From NCBI GenBank assembly GCA_903924445.1, contig CAIYBQ010000206.1:1-7785 (forward strand): a stretch of DNA of 7,785 bases, read 5' to 3'. Under the pieces are notes generated by a model. The model saw only the letters and a list, made by a program, of their open reading frames with translations. It was not told the DNA's origin and searched no databases. Positions 1 to 6,219 of the stretch are shown one piece after another. The stretch comes from an uncultured Armatimonadota bacterium (GTDB taxonomy: Bacteria; Armatimonadota; Armatimonadia; Armatimonadales; Armatimonadaceae). The position numbers and the translations under genes are program-made. Positions within the stretch are counted from its first letter, which is position 1, and every line of letters begins with the position of its first letter.

Positions 1-999
1 AGCACGACAACCGCCTACATTGCGGTGGCCGGCGAGGCCATCCATGCCATTTGCCTTTGCTTCGGCAAGAAACTCGGCTTCCAGCTCTTTGGATGCAAGT
101 CTGAACGTGATGTTCATCCAGGAACGGTCGGCAGTTTCGGGAACAGCAGCGGAGAAGATGGGCGCGGCGTTATCGATGGCATTGCAGATAAGCGCAGCCT
201 TTCGTTCATTGCGTGCGGCAACGGAGGCCATGCCACCTTCGGCGGCAATCCATTCGAGGACGAGTCCAACGACATAAATCGGGAAGACGGGTGGGGTGTT
301 GTAGACAGAGTGTTTGTCTGCCTGGACTTTGTAGGAGAACATCGGGGCCAGCGTATTGCACTGCGCGAGGAGACTTTTCCGGATTACGACAAGCGTGACG
401 CCGGCGGGCCCAGCGTTCTTTTGTGCCCCCGCGTACATCAGGTCAAAGTTTGCATGCTCGCGCGCCCGTCCAAAGATATCGGATGACAGGTCACCGACAA
501 GCGGAACGGACATGGATGGCACATTCGACATTTGTGTGCCTTCGATGGTGTTGTTGGTCGTGAGATGGACATAGGCAGCGCGGGATGGAACATCGCCGAT
601 GACCGGAAGACGGCTGTGGTTGTCTGCTTTGGACGAGCCGATGACATCGACATCCCCGTGGAAGCGTGCCGTTTCAATCGCCTTTGCTCCCCATTCACCG
701 CCATCCACATAGGCTCCAGAGTGCCCGGGCGTCAGGATGTTCATCGGGACCAGGGAAAACTGCGTGGATGCCCCGCCGCCCATAAAGAGACAGTCATAAT
801 CATTTGTTGAGAGGCCAAGGGTTTCGACAACACCGGCACGTACCCTCTCGTGGATTGCATCGTAGCGTTTGTCACGATGGCTCATTTCAAGAAGGGACAT
901 CCCGCTGCCTGCGAATTCGCGAACCGCATCGGATGCTTGTGCGAGGACAGGTTCCGGGAGGATGGCTGGTCCGGCGGAGAAGTTCAATATACGTCCCAT
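1..999 (-). CDS. serC: Phosphoserine aminotransferase, C-terminus cut by window edge
   Basis: PLP-dependent class V aminotransferase that converts 3-phosphohydroxypyruvate plus glutamate to O-phosphoserine in cytosolic serine biosynthesis; SerC often also serves pyridoxal phosphate synthesis. Translating the minus strand from the ATG at 999 gives 333 residues with no stop before the edge. Family marks seen: N-terminal NFSAGPA (6-12), SHR at 40-42, GGGAS at 74-78 for phosphate binding, Trp103, NNTIEGTQ at 149-156, GDLSSDI at 169-175, and the Schiff-base lysine Lys194 in YAGAQKNAGPAG. The visible end, GHRNVGGCRA, is the conserved near-C-terminal phosphate-binding segment, so I estimate only about 25-30 residues are missing (E. 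coli SerC has 362). A GAGGG Shine-Dalgarno site at 1009-1013 supports the start. The gene follows a response regulator on the same strand but is separated from it by a strong hairpin terminator. Confidence 0.96.
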   Translation of the reverse strand, partial: MGRILNFSAGPAILPEPVLAQASDAVREFAGSGMSLLEMSHRDKRYDAIHERVRAGVVETLGLSTNDYDCLFMGGGASTQFSLVPMNILTPGHSGAYVDGGEWGAKAIETARFHGDVDVIGSSKADNHSRLPVIGDVPSRAAYVHLTTNNTIEGTQMSNVPSMSVPLVGDLSSDIFGRAREHANFDLMYAGAQKNAGPAGVTLVVIRKSLLAQCNTLAPMFSYKVQADKHSVYNTPPVFPIYVVGLVLEWIAAEGGMASVAARNERKAALICNAIDNAAPIFSAAVPETADRSWMNITFRLASKELEAEFLAEAKANGMDGLAGHRNVGGCRA

Positions 1000-1011
1000 T
1001 GTGCGATGCCC

Positions 1012-1053
1012 TCAAATGAAAAAAGCGTCGCACCTTGTGGTGCAACGCATCAT
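1012..1053 (-). other. Possible 13-codon leader ORF ahead of serC
   Basis: Minus-strand ATG ATG at 1053-1048 opens a frame reading MMRCTTRCDAFFI, with TGA at 1014-1012 overlapping the serC Shine-Dalgarno GAGGG. It spans the whole terminator hairpin and contains two Cys codons. A ribosome translating it would melt the hairpin, and its stop is placed for translational coupling with serC. There is no clear Shine-Dalgarno site of its own, and so short an ORF can easily arise by chance. Confidence 0.2.
1019..1048 (-). terminator. Rho-independent terminator / possible serC attenuator
   Basis: On the minus strand GCGTTGCACC (1048-1039), loop ACAA, then GGTGCGACGC (1034-1025) form a 10-bp stem with one G-U pair, followed at once by six T (1024-1019). 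This is a strong intrinsic terminator. It could simply end the upstream response-regulator transcript. However, it ends only five bases before the serC Shine-Dalgarno site, leaving no room for a serC promoter downstream. serC transcripts must therefore pass through it. A competing weaker hairpin, ACGCA-ATGA-TGCGT (1058-1045), overlaps its 5' arm, which would suit an attenuator. Confidence 0.8.
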
Positions 1054-1078
1054 TGCGTCAGCGTAATGCTGCTGAAAA

Positions 1079-1084
1079 AGTATA
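1079..1084 (-). promoter_or_regulatory. Candidate -10 box for serC
   Basis: TATACT on the minus strand differs from the TATAAT consensus at one position. It lies between the response-regulator stop and the serC terminator hairpin, so transcription would start near 1072 and give a leader of about 73 bases containing the hairpins. No good -35 box is visible at normal spacing, so this is tentative. Confidence 0.35.
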
Positions 1085-1103
1085 CCGCTTTCGCTAACAA
1101 CGC

Positions 1104-1514
1104 CTATGGCTGTGCATCCGGTTTGGCGGGTCCAACAAAGCGTCTTACGAAGGCAACCAGCTCGGATGGCTTGAATGGTTTTTCGATGTAGATGTCTGTA
1201 CCGCTGGAAAATCCCTTGGAGATATCTTCATCGGCGGTGCGCGCGGTGACCATGATAACCGGGAGGTCACAAAGCTTTTCATCGCGGCGGAGCTGATCGA
1301 CGAGATCGTAGCCATCAAGGCCAGGCATCATGACATCCGTGACCAGCAAGTCTGGCCGGTCTAACATCAGCTGGCGAAGCGCATCATCACCGGCTGTCGC
1401 GGTCGTGACCGCGTAGCCTTCATGTTCCAATGCAAATGCGATTTGGCGAAGGACATGTGGGTCATCTTCGACCACCATGATTTTCGGGACAGATTGCACA
1501 GCGTTGGTATCCAT
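1104..1514 (-). CDS. Single-domain response regulator (CheY-like receiver)
   Basis: A 136-residue protein consisting of one receiver domain with no output domain. Seen: acidic pocket EDD at 16-18, phospho-acceptor Asp60 in the LLVTDVMMPGLDGYD segment, switch Thr90 in VMVTA-type context (PVIMVTAR), and Lys112 in EKPFKP. Known family role: accepts phosphate from a histidine kinase or phosphorelay and acts by protein-protein contact. No kinase or phosphotransfer gene lies in the window, so its partner is unknown. I chose ATG 1514 over ATG 1526 because the AAAGGG Shine-Dalgarno-like element at 1527-1532 abuts the 1526 start directly but sits 12 bases from 1514. The N-terminus before KIMVVEDD is short and variable. 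A strong terminator follows at 1019-1048. Confidence 0.93.
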   Translation of the reverse strand: MDTNAVQSVPKIMVVEDDPHVLRQIAFALEHEGYAVTTATAGDDALRQLMLDRPDLLVTDVMMPGLDGYDLVDQLRRDEKLCDLPVIMVTARTADEDISKGFSSGTDIYIEKPFKPSELVAFVRRFVGPAKPDAQP

Positions 1515-1527
1515 AGTTAGTAGCATC

Positions 1528-1540
1528 CCTTTCGCAAAGG
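1528..1540 (-). promoter_or_regulatory. Small hairpin over the response-regulator Shine-Dalgarno site
   Basis: On the minus strand CCTTT-GCG-AAAGG forms a 5-bp hairpin whose 3' arm contains the only Shine-Dalgarno-like purine run (AAAGGG) ahead of the response regulator. It could lower translation initiation. The stem is short and weak, so the role is inferred. Confidence 0.3.
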
Positions 1541-1547
1541 ACCTTGC

Positions 1548-1553
1548 ATTTTA
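1548..1553 (-). promoter_or_regulatory. Candidate -10 box for the response regulator
   Basis: TAAAAT on the minus strand, one mismatch from TATAAT, about 34 bases upstream of the chosen start. Transcription would begin near 1541, just ahead of the small hairpin. No convincing -35 element is seen 16-18 bases upstream. Confidence 0.3.
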
Positions 1554-1599
1554 CAGGGTGGATATCGTATTTGGATGCCCTCGAGGTTTGAAGTTAATA

Positions 1600-1736
1600 A
1601 TTACACCGTAGGATTACGCAACATATGCAGTATCGCCTGTATAAAACAGTATCTAAATCAAGGGCTGAAGGATCATCAATAGGCGAAATGCGCGACTAAA
1701 TACCCCCTTCTGAAACGTCCGTGCCTACGGTTTAAT
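1600..1736. repeat. Imperfect 13-bp inverted repeat pair
   Basis: Left copy at 1600-1612, right copy at 1724-1736 on the opposite strand, 12 of 13 bases identical with core ACCGTAGG. The arms are 111 bases apart, too far for a simple short hairpin. They could be paired operator sites upstream of the response regulator, or chance. Confidence 0.4.
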
Positions 1737-1781
1737 CTCTCTTGCATTCAATGTAGTGGCTTGCTGCGAAGCGCTCATCTA

Positions 1782-1820
1782 GAAAACAAAAACAAAGAGC
1801 CCACCAGTTTTCCAGTGGGC
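1782..1820 (-). terminator. Rho-independent terminator of the YiaA/B-family gene
   Basis: Minus-strand stem GCCCAC(TGG) / (CTG)GTGGGC with loop AAAA spans 1820-1799. It is a 6-bp perfect outer stem extended by two G-U pairs and one G-C pair. A T-rich tract follows at 1798-1782. It lies about 40 bases after the small membrane protein gene's stop and insulates it from the response regulator. Confidence 0.85.
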
Positions 1821-1858
1821 TTGCATCGTAACGAAACGCCGAATATCAAACGTCGAGA

Positions 1859-2134
1859 TTACGGGTTGATCTCATACTCTTTCAAGATATGCGCCGTCTT
1901 TGCCTCACTGATACGGTGATGAATCTTCCTTGACTCATGCTGATCGCGCAGCGCCTTTGACAGAGTGAATGCAGATTGCACCGTTCCGAAGAAGCCCATG
2001 GTCAGGAATCCCTTGACCCACAGCTCCGCTGGCAGCCACCATATCCCGATAATCATCGCGATACAGCTAACGGCAAACGATGCATGAACGAAGAACATCC
2101 AAGCTGGACTGTCCTGATTGATTGTTGGTTCCAT
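1859..2134 (-). CDS. YiaA/YiaB-family two-helix inner-membrane protein
   Basis: A 91-residue protein resembling the YiaAB two-helix domain. Seen: a first hydrophobic helix at about 11-34 (AWMFFVHASFAVSC onward, ending IIGIWWL), a short hinge with a Pro, a second helix at about 38-58 (LWVKGFLTMGFFGTVQSAFTL), then a charged cytosol-like tail with RDQHESRKIHHR. The pattern of aromatic-rich helix, WxxP hinge and FLTMG second helix matches the family. The family's biochemical role is not established. ATG 2134 is chosen because the frame upstream runs through the valS terminator hairpin and has no conserved look, whereas MEPTINQDSPAW leads straight into the domain. There is no Shine-Dalgarno site; a -10-like TATGCT ends six bases before the ATG, suggesting a leaderless mRNA. 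Terminators on both sides make this a monocistronic unit. Confidence 0.82.
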   Translation of the reverse strand: MEPTINQDSPAWMFFVHASFAVSCIAMIIGIWWLPAELWVKGFLTMGFFGTVQSAFTLSKALRDQHESRKIHHRISEAKTAHILKEYEINP

Positions 2135-2140
2135 GGTGTA

Positions 2141-2146
2141 AGCATA
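2141..2146 (-). promoter_or_regulatory. Candidate -10 box giving a leaderless transcript
   Basis: Minus-strand TATGCT (TANNNT type) followed by six bases and then the ATG at 2134, the spacing expected if transcription starts at or next to the A of the start codon. Only about 50 bases separate the valS terminator T-tract from this ATG, so the promoter must lie here. No clear -35 box. Confidence 0.45.
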
Positions 2147-2184
2147 GCGCCGGTCCAGCCACCCTTGGCTGAGGCAAAAGGCAC

Positions 2185-2221
2185 AAAGAAAAGTCCCGGC
2201 AGAACCATCTGAACCGGGACT
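2185..2221 (-). terminator. Rho-independent terminator of valS
   Basis: Minus-strand AGTCCCGG (2221-2214) pairs perfectly with CCGGGACT (2199-2192), with an inner CAG/CTG pairing, followed by TTTTCTTT. It starts about 30 bases after the valS stop. Confidence 0.88.
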
Positions 2222-2249
2222 CATCAAGGGACTTTAGACCCCCTTGGGC

Positions 2250-4934
2250 TTAGTCTAGCTGCTCAAGACGCTCCGCGACTTTACCCCTACGCTCAAGCAA
2301 TTCCGCCTGCTGTCCACGTGCCTTGGCAACAACTGCATCCGGCGCCTTCTCCGCAAACGTTGGGTCACTCAAGCGCCCGGCAAGTCCCGCGAGGTCCTTG
2401 TCGATCTTCGCAAGCTCTCCCGACAAACGCTTACGCTCGGCCTCGATGACCTCTGGTGTCGCGCTTGGCCGTGGCAAACGAACCTCACCAACCGATGTCA
2501 CCGCAAGGAAGCCATCTTCTGGACCGACCTCGAAATGCACCGCATCACACTTCGTGAGGTAGCGGACAAGGGACTCGCTTGCTGCAACCGATGCCTTGAT
2601 TTCATCCGTGGCTGCATTCAGGAAGATGTCTCCACCCTTCTTCAGCTGGTTCTCCGCCTGAATATTTCGCGTTGCACGAATCACCTCGCGCACGGTATCC
2701 CAGCGTCCAACCGCTGCTTCATCACGTGGCGTCGTACCTGCCGCAGGATATGCAGCATGCATCAAGTGCTCAACACCCGAACGCTCACGTGCAAATGGCA
2801 GCTGCTGCCAAATCGCCTCGGTCAGGAATGGCAACACCGGATGCATCAGCTTCAGAGAACGATCCAGCACATGCCAGAGCACCGCCTTGGCAGTGGCTTC
2901 AGAGCCATCCGTTGCAGAAAGCCGCGGCTTCGCCGCTTCGATATACCAGTCACAGAAGTCATCCCAGAAGAACTCCTGAATCGCACGGCTCGCATCATCC
3001 ATACGGTAGCCATCAAAGCCCGCCGCAACCGCCTCAGCCGTCTGATCCAAACGCGCCAGAATCCAGCGGTCAACGAGGTCATCCGATGCAGGAAGCGCAA
3101 CCGGAGGCTCATAGCCATCGAGGTTCATCAGAACAAACCGGCTCGCATTCCAAATCTTGTTACAGAAATTACGTGCTTGCTCAACCTGATCCTGCTTGTT
3201 GTCACGAATCGGCTTGACGCGAATATCCTGACGCAGCCCAGCCTCGCGCATCAACGCAAAACGGAGCGCATCAGCGCCGTAGAGATCAATGAGGTCGACC
3301 GGATCAACGCCATTTCCCTTGGACTTGCTCATGCGACTGCCATGCTCATCCAAAATCGTCGCATGGATATAAACCGTGTCAAATGGCTTCTCACCGAGGA
3401 AGTACTCGCCGGTCATCACCATCCGGGCAACCCAGAGATACATAATCTCCTGCGCGGTAGACAAAAGGCTTGTCGGGTACCACTGCTTCAGCGAATCTGT
3501 ATTCTCTGGCCAGCCAAGCGTCGCAAATGGCCACAATGCTGAGCTAAACCATGTGTCCAAAACATCATCCGACTGCAAAACATCGCTGCTGCCAAGCTTC
3601 TCTGCAGCAACATCCGCGGTGCGCGCAAACACCCAGTTCGCCGCAACCGTTGGGTCGGAATCAGCCTTACGCCAAACCGGCAGGCGGTGCCCCCACCAGA
3701 GGCCGCGGCTAATCGGCCAGTCACGGATATTCTCTAGCCAGCGCACATACGTCTCGCTGTAGCGCTCAGGGACGAAGTTAATCCGCCCAGATGTCGCAGC
3801 ATCGATGGCCTTATCCACCATCGGGGTGCCTGACATCTTACAGAACCACTGATGACTTGGGCGTGGCTCAATCACGGCACCAGAGCGGTCACAGTGAGGC
3901 ACTTTGTGGCGATACGCTTCGACCTTGACCAGGAAGCCTGCGGCATCGAGGTCCGCGACAACACGCTTGCGCGCTTCAAAGCGGTCAAGTCCTGCGTAAA
4001 CACCCGCGGCATTCGTCATCCGGGCATCCGGGCCAATCACTTCAATACGCGGCAGATTGTTTCGCAGACCACACTCGAAGTCATTTGCATCGTGGAATGG
4101 CGTGACCTTGACCGCGCCCGTTCCAAACTCGAGCTTTACAAAGTCATCCGCAACAATTGGAATCTGCCGCCCAAGTAGAGGGACATCGATGAGCTTTCCA
4201 ACCACAGCTGTGTAGCGGGGATCTTCCGGATGCACCGCAACCGCAGTGTCACCAAGCATCGTCTCCGGGCGCGTCGTCGCCACGATGACTTCGCCGGTTC
4301 CATCAGCGAGTGGGTAACGCAAATGCCAAAGGTGGCCATCGAGCTCTTTGTCCTCAACCTCGATGTCCGAAATGGCCGTCATCAGCTTTGGCGACCAGTT
4401 CACCATCCGCTCACCGAGGTAGATATAACCCTCGCCGTGCCACTTGCCGAAGACATCCATGATGGCATCCACGTAAGGCTGGTCCATCGTGAAGCGCAGC
4501 CGACGCCAGTCGTACGAACAGCCAAGACGTTGCATCTGGCCAACGATGCGGTCGCCGTATTCCTGCTTCCATTCCCAGACGCGCTCGACAAACTTCTCAC
4601 GCCCGAGGTCCTGGCGGGTCAGCCCTTCGGTCGCGATACGCTTCTCGACAACCGACTGCGTGGCGATACCCGCGTGGTCGGTACCCGGAAGGATGAGGAC
4701 GTTGTAGCCAAGCATCCGCTTCCAGCGCCCGAGCGTGTCCATAATCGTGTTATTGAGCGCATGCCCGATGTGGAGTGCACCCGTGACGTTTGGTGGAGGA
4801 ATCGTGATGCAGTACGGTGGCCTGCCAGAACCCAAATCCGGCTCAGCGTTGAAACACCCTGTCTCCAGCCATCGCTTGTAAATGTCGGCTTCCGTCGCAT
4901 GCGGCTCGTACCGCGTTGAAAGTTCCACTGCCAT
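2250..4934 (-). CDS. valS: Valyl-tRNA synthetase
   Basis: A complete 894-residue class Ia aminoacyl-tRNA synthetase that attaches valine to tRNA-Val in the cytosol, normal length for bacterial ValRS. Seen in order: PPPNVTG then the HIGH signature at 55-58; GTDHAG at 84-89; the CP1 editing domain with TTRPET at 220-225 and GTGAVKVTPFHD around 271-282, which hydrolyses mischarged Thr-tRNA; WWGHRLPVW at 413-421; DTWFSS at 460-465; the KMSKS-type loop as RMSKS at 534-538; the anticodon-binding helical domain; and a C-terminal charged coiled coil (from about 830) typical of the ValRS tRNA-binding arm. The DTWFSS and editing-site features distinguish it from IleRS and LeuRS. The start ATG 4934 has an AAGGGG Shine-Dalgarno sequence eight bases upstream. 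Expression is very likely controlled by the valine T-box just upstream; a terminator follows the stop. Confidence 0.98.
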   Translation of the reverse strand: MAVELSTRYEPHATEADIYKRWLETGCFNAEPDLGSGRPPYCITIPPPNVTGALHIGHALNNTIMDTLGRWKRMLGYNVLILPGTDHAGIATQSVVEKRIATEGLTRQDLGREKFVERVWEWKQEYGDRIVGQMQRLGCSYDWRRLRFTMDQPYVDAIMDVFGKWHGEGYIYLGERMVNWSPKLMTAISDIEVEDKELDGHLWHLRYPLADGTGEVIVATTRPETMLGDTAVAVHPEDPRYTAVVGKLIDVPLLGRQIPIVADDFVKLEFGTGAVKVTPFHDANDFECGLRNNLPRIEVIGPDARMTNAAGVYAGLDRFEARKRVVADLDAAGFLVKVEAYRHKVPHCDRSGAVIEPRPSHQWFCKMSGTPMVDKAIDAATSGRINFVPERYSETYVRWLENIRDWPISRGLWWGHRLPVWRKADSDPTVAANWVFARTADVAAEKLGSSDVLQSDDVLDTWFSSALWPFATLGWPENTDSLKQWYPTSLLSTAQEIMYLWVARMVMTGEYFLGEKPFDTVYIHATILDEHGSRMSKSKGNGVDPVDLIDLYGADALRFALMREAGLRQDIRVKPIRDNKQDQVEQARNFCNKIWNASRFVLMNLDGYEPPVALPASDDLVDRWILARLDQTAEAVAAGFDGYRMDDASRAIQEFFWDDFCDWYIEAAKPRLSATDGSEATAKAVLWHVLDRSLKLMHPVLPFLTEAIWQQLPFARERSGVEHLMHAAYPAAGTTPRDEAAVGRWDTVREVIRATRNIQAENQLKKGGDIFLNAATDEIKASVAASESLVRYLTKCDAVHFEVGPEDGFLAVTSVGEVRLPRPSATPEVIEAERKRLSGELAKIDKDLAGLAGRLSDPTFAEKAPDAVVAKARGQQAELLERRGKVAERLEQLD

Positions 4935-4964
4935 CGCTCACACCCCTTATTTATCCAGACAAAC

Positions 4965-5022
4965 AAAAACCCTACGTCCAATGAGGGGAAACCTCTCGGC
5001 CTCCACCTCAGGGACGCAGGGT
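4965..5022 (-). terminator. T-box-controlled terminator upstream of valS
   Basis: ACCCTGCGTCC (5022-5012) pairs with GGACGTAGGGT (4979-4969), with one G-U pair and an inner TGAGG/CCTCA helix. A T-run follows at 4969-4965. Its 5' arm is shared with the antiterminator, so charged tRNA-Val should favour termination and uncharged tRNA-Val read-through into valS. Confidence 0.94.
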
Positions 5023-5190
5023 AAATTCTGCGCGGTACCACCCTGATTCAGATGGATGTTTTCCACCTGCACTTCATTCGCGGTCAGCTCCCCGGCGACA
5101 TTCCACGGTTTCCACTCACCAGGCTCACAGCCAAGGCCCGGCTCTCTGACAGTGGCGCTCCCGTGTACTCTTCCGGTTCTACGCTGCGTA
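4965..5190 (-). promoter_or_regulatory. T-box riboswitch leader of valS (valine specifier GUC)
   Basis: A transcriptional switch that senses uncharged tRNA-Val. On the minus strand: Stem I base CAGC (5186-5183) with GCTG (5088-5085); CCGG (5176-5173) with CCGG (5095-5092); and the specifier loop with AGTA at 5169-5166 opposite GAAT-GTC-G, placing specifier GTC (Val) at 5099-5097 followed by a purine. Above it CACGG/CCGTG (5165-5161 / 5108-5104), CCACT/AGTGG (5155-5151 / 5116-5112), the AGAGAG motif (5147-5142) and a distal stem-loop. Stem III is CAGGTGGA/TCCATCTG (5069-5049). The hallmark T-box AGGGTGGTACCGCG lies at 5044-5031. The antiterminator helix CAGGGT (5045-5040) with ACCCTG (5022-5017) competes with the terminator. 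UGGU in the bulge would pair with an ACCA tRNA end. The 5' end near 5200 is estimated. Confidence 0.96.
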
Positions 5191-5205
5191 ATCGCTTCAG
5201 CCTGT

Positions 5206-5211
5206 ATGCTA
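5206..5211 (-). promoter_or_regulatory. Tentative -10 box for the T-box/valS transcript
   Basis: TAGCAT on the minus strand sits at the right distance for a start near 5200, just ahead of Stem I. The -35 region (about TTCCGG at 5235-5230) is poor. On the plus strand the overlapping TATGCT at 5205-5210 could serve as a -10 for the divergent SDR gene. Confidence 0.25.
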
Positions 5212-5244
5212 TCGCATCACGTAAACGAACCGGAATTCTTCCCC

Positions 5245-6219
5245 TTGAAAATCGCACTGATCGGCGGCACCATCTTCCTTGGCCGTGCCCTGACATCCGC
5301 TGCACGCACTGCCGGCCACACCGTCATCCACCTCAATCGCGGCAAATCCAACCCAGATGCGGATTCGGACATCCTGACGATTACCGGTGACCGTAGCGAC
5401 CCGGATGCCTTGAAATCCCTTATCGACCACGCGCCGGATGTCATGATCGACACCTGTGGGTATTCGCCGGGCATCGTTAAACTGTCATCGGATGCCGCTG
5501 CAGCCGCGGGGATTCCGTACTGCTTTATCTCAACGGTGAGTGTCTATGTTGGCTGGCCAACGCATTCGACGGCTGAATCAAGCCCTGTCCACCCCTGCCC
5601 GGATGACAACGCTGCGGTCACGGGTGAGACCTACGGCGGACTGAAAGCGCGGTGTGAGGACATGGTGCGGATGTCGCATCCCGACAAGCACATCATCGTG
5701 CGGCCAGGGCTTATCGTCGGTCCACATGATGTCAGTGATCGCTTTGCCTACTGGGTGAGGCGCATCGATGAAGGCGGCGCTGTCATCGCTCCCGAAGGCC
5801 CAGATTACCCGACGCAATTCATTGATGTACGTGACCTTGCGGACTTTGTGCTTCGGCTCATTGAGAGCGGGATGCGCGGGACGTTCAACGCGGATGGACC
5901 GGTCGTGCCACTTGGAACACTGCTTGAAACGATTCAGGCGAGTAGCCCTGTCGATAGCCGGGTCGTGTATGTTCTAGGGGATGTGCTTTCAGAGAACGGT
6001 GTCCAGCCGTGGAGTGAGCTGCCGCTTTGGATTCCGGGTCTTACGGGAACGGATGGCAGTACGGACACCCTCAAGGCAACACAGCACGGGCTCCTCGCGC
6101 GCCCGCTCAGCGAAACCGTAACTGCCACTCGCGAGTGGCTAGTATCCGATACCCGTTCGGTAAAGTGGGTCCGCACATTGACAAAAGAAAAGGAGCAGAG
6201 CCTTCTGTCAATTCTCTGA
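5245..6219 (+). CDS. Extended SDR family NAD(P)-dependent epimerase/dehydratase-like protein
   Basis: A 324-residue Rossmann-fold protein. Seen: N-terminal MKIALIGGTIFLGR with the dinucleotide-binding GGTxFLGR at 7-14; basic residues after strand 2 (NRGKSNP, 31-37); IDTCGY at 68-73; CFISTVSVY at 93-101 carrying the active-site Ser/Thr position; and the YxxxK pair Tyr130/Lys134 in ETYGGLKARCE. RPGLIVGPHDVSDRF at 153-167 and QFIDVRDLA at 191-199 are typical of this SDR subgroup, often annotated as NAD-dependent epimerase. The substrate cannot be told from sequence. I chose TTG 5245 because it gives the canonical N-terminus. In-frame ATGs at 5206 and 5056 would add sequence antisense to the T-box or its promoter and with no family resemblance. 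Only a weak GGAA precedes the TTG. It is the only plus-strand gene here; its last codons and stop lie inside the terminator of the convergent metalloprotease gene. Confidence 0.88.
   Translation: MKIALIGGTIFLGRALTSAARTAGHTVIHLNRGKSNPDADSDILTITGDRSDPDALKSLIDHAPDVMIDTCGYSPGIVKLSSDAAAAAGIPYCFISTVSVYVGWPTHSTAESSPVHPCPDDNAAVTGETYGGLKARCEDMVRMSHPDKHIIVRPGLIVGPHDVSDRFAYWVRRIDEGGAVIAPEGPDYPTQFIDVRDLADFVLRLIESGMRGTFNADGPVVPLGTLLETIQASSPVDSRVVYVLGDVLSENGVQPWSELPLWIPGLTGTDGSTDTLKATQHGLLARPLSETVTATREWLVSDTRSVKWVRTLTKEKEQSLLSIL

Larger units (their letters stand above)
1527..1781. other. Non-coding intergenic region with a spaced inverted repeat
   Basis: No supportable gene on either strand in this AT-richer stretch between the response regulator and the terminator of the YiaA/B gene. 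It should hold the response-regulator promoter. Its notable content is a 13-base element ATTACACCGTAGG at 1600-1612 that recurs inverted at 1724-1736 (reverse complement ATTAAACCGTAGG) with one mismatch. The centres are about 124 bases apart. Each copy could be a regulator binding site. Confidence 0.5.

Noticed and set aside
25..486. Plus-strand open frame of 153 codons
   Set aside because: Antisense to the clear serC reading frame; no family resemblance.
1624..1698. Short plus-strand frame starting ATG CAG TAT in the intergenic region
   Set aside because: About 24 codons, no Shine-Dalgarno site and no recognisable product; expected by chance.
2135..2227. Upstream extension of the YiaA/B-family gene to 2227
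   Set aside because: It would translate through the valS terminator hairpin and adds residues with no relation to the domain.
2535..3542. Long plus-strand open frame of 335 codons
   Set aside because: Entirely antisense to valS, whose protein is unambiguous; the product shows no recognisable family features and looks like a frame shadow.
4230..4919. Plus-strand open frame of 229 codons opposite the valS 5' half
   Set aside because: Antisense shadow of the HIGH-motif region of valS.
5056..5244. N-terminal extension of the SDR gene from ATG 5056 or 5206
   Set aside because: The sequence lies antisense to the T-box leader or its promoter, and the SDR fold starts canonically at TTG 5245.
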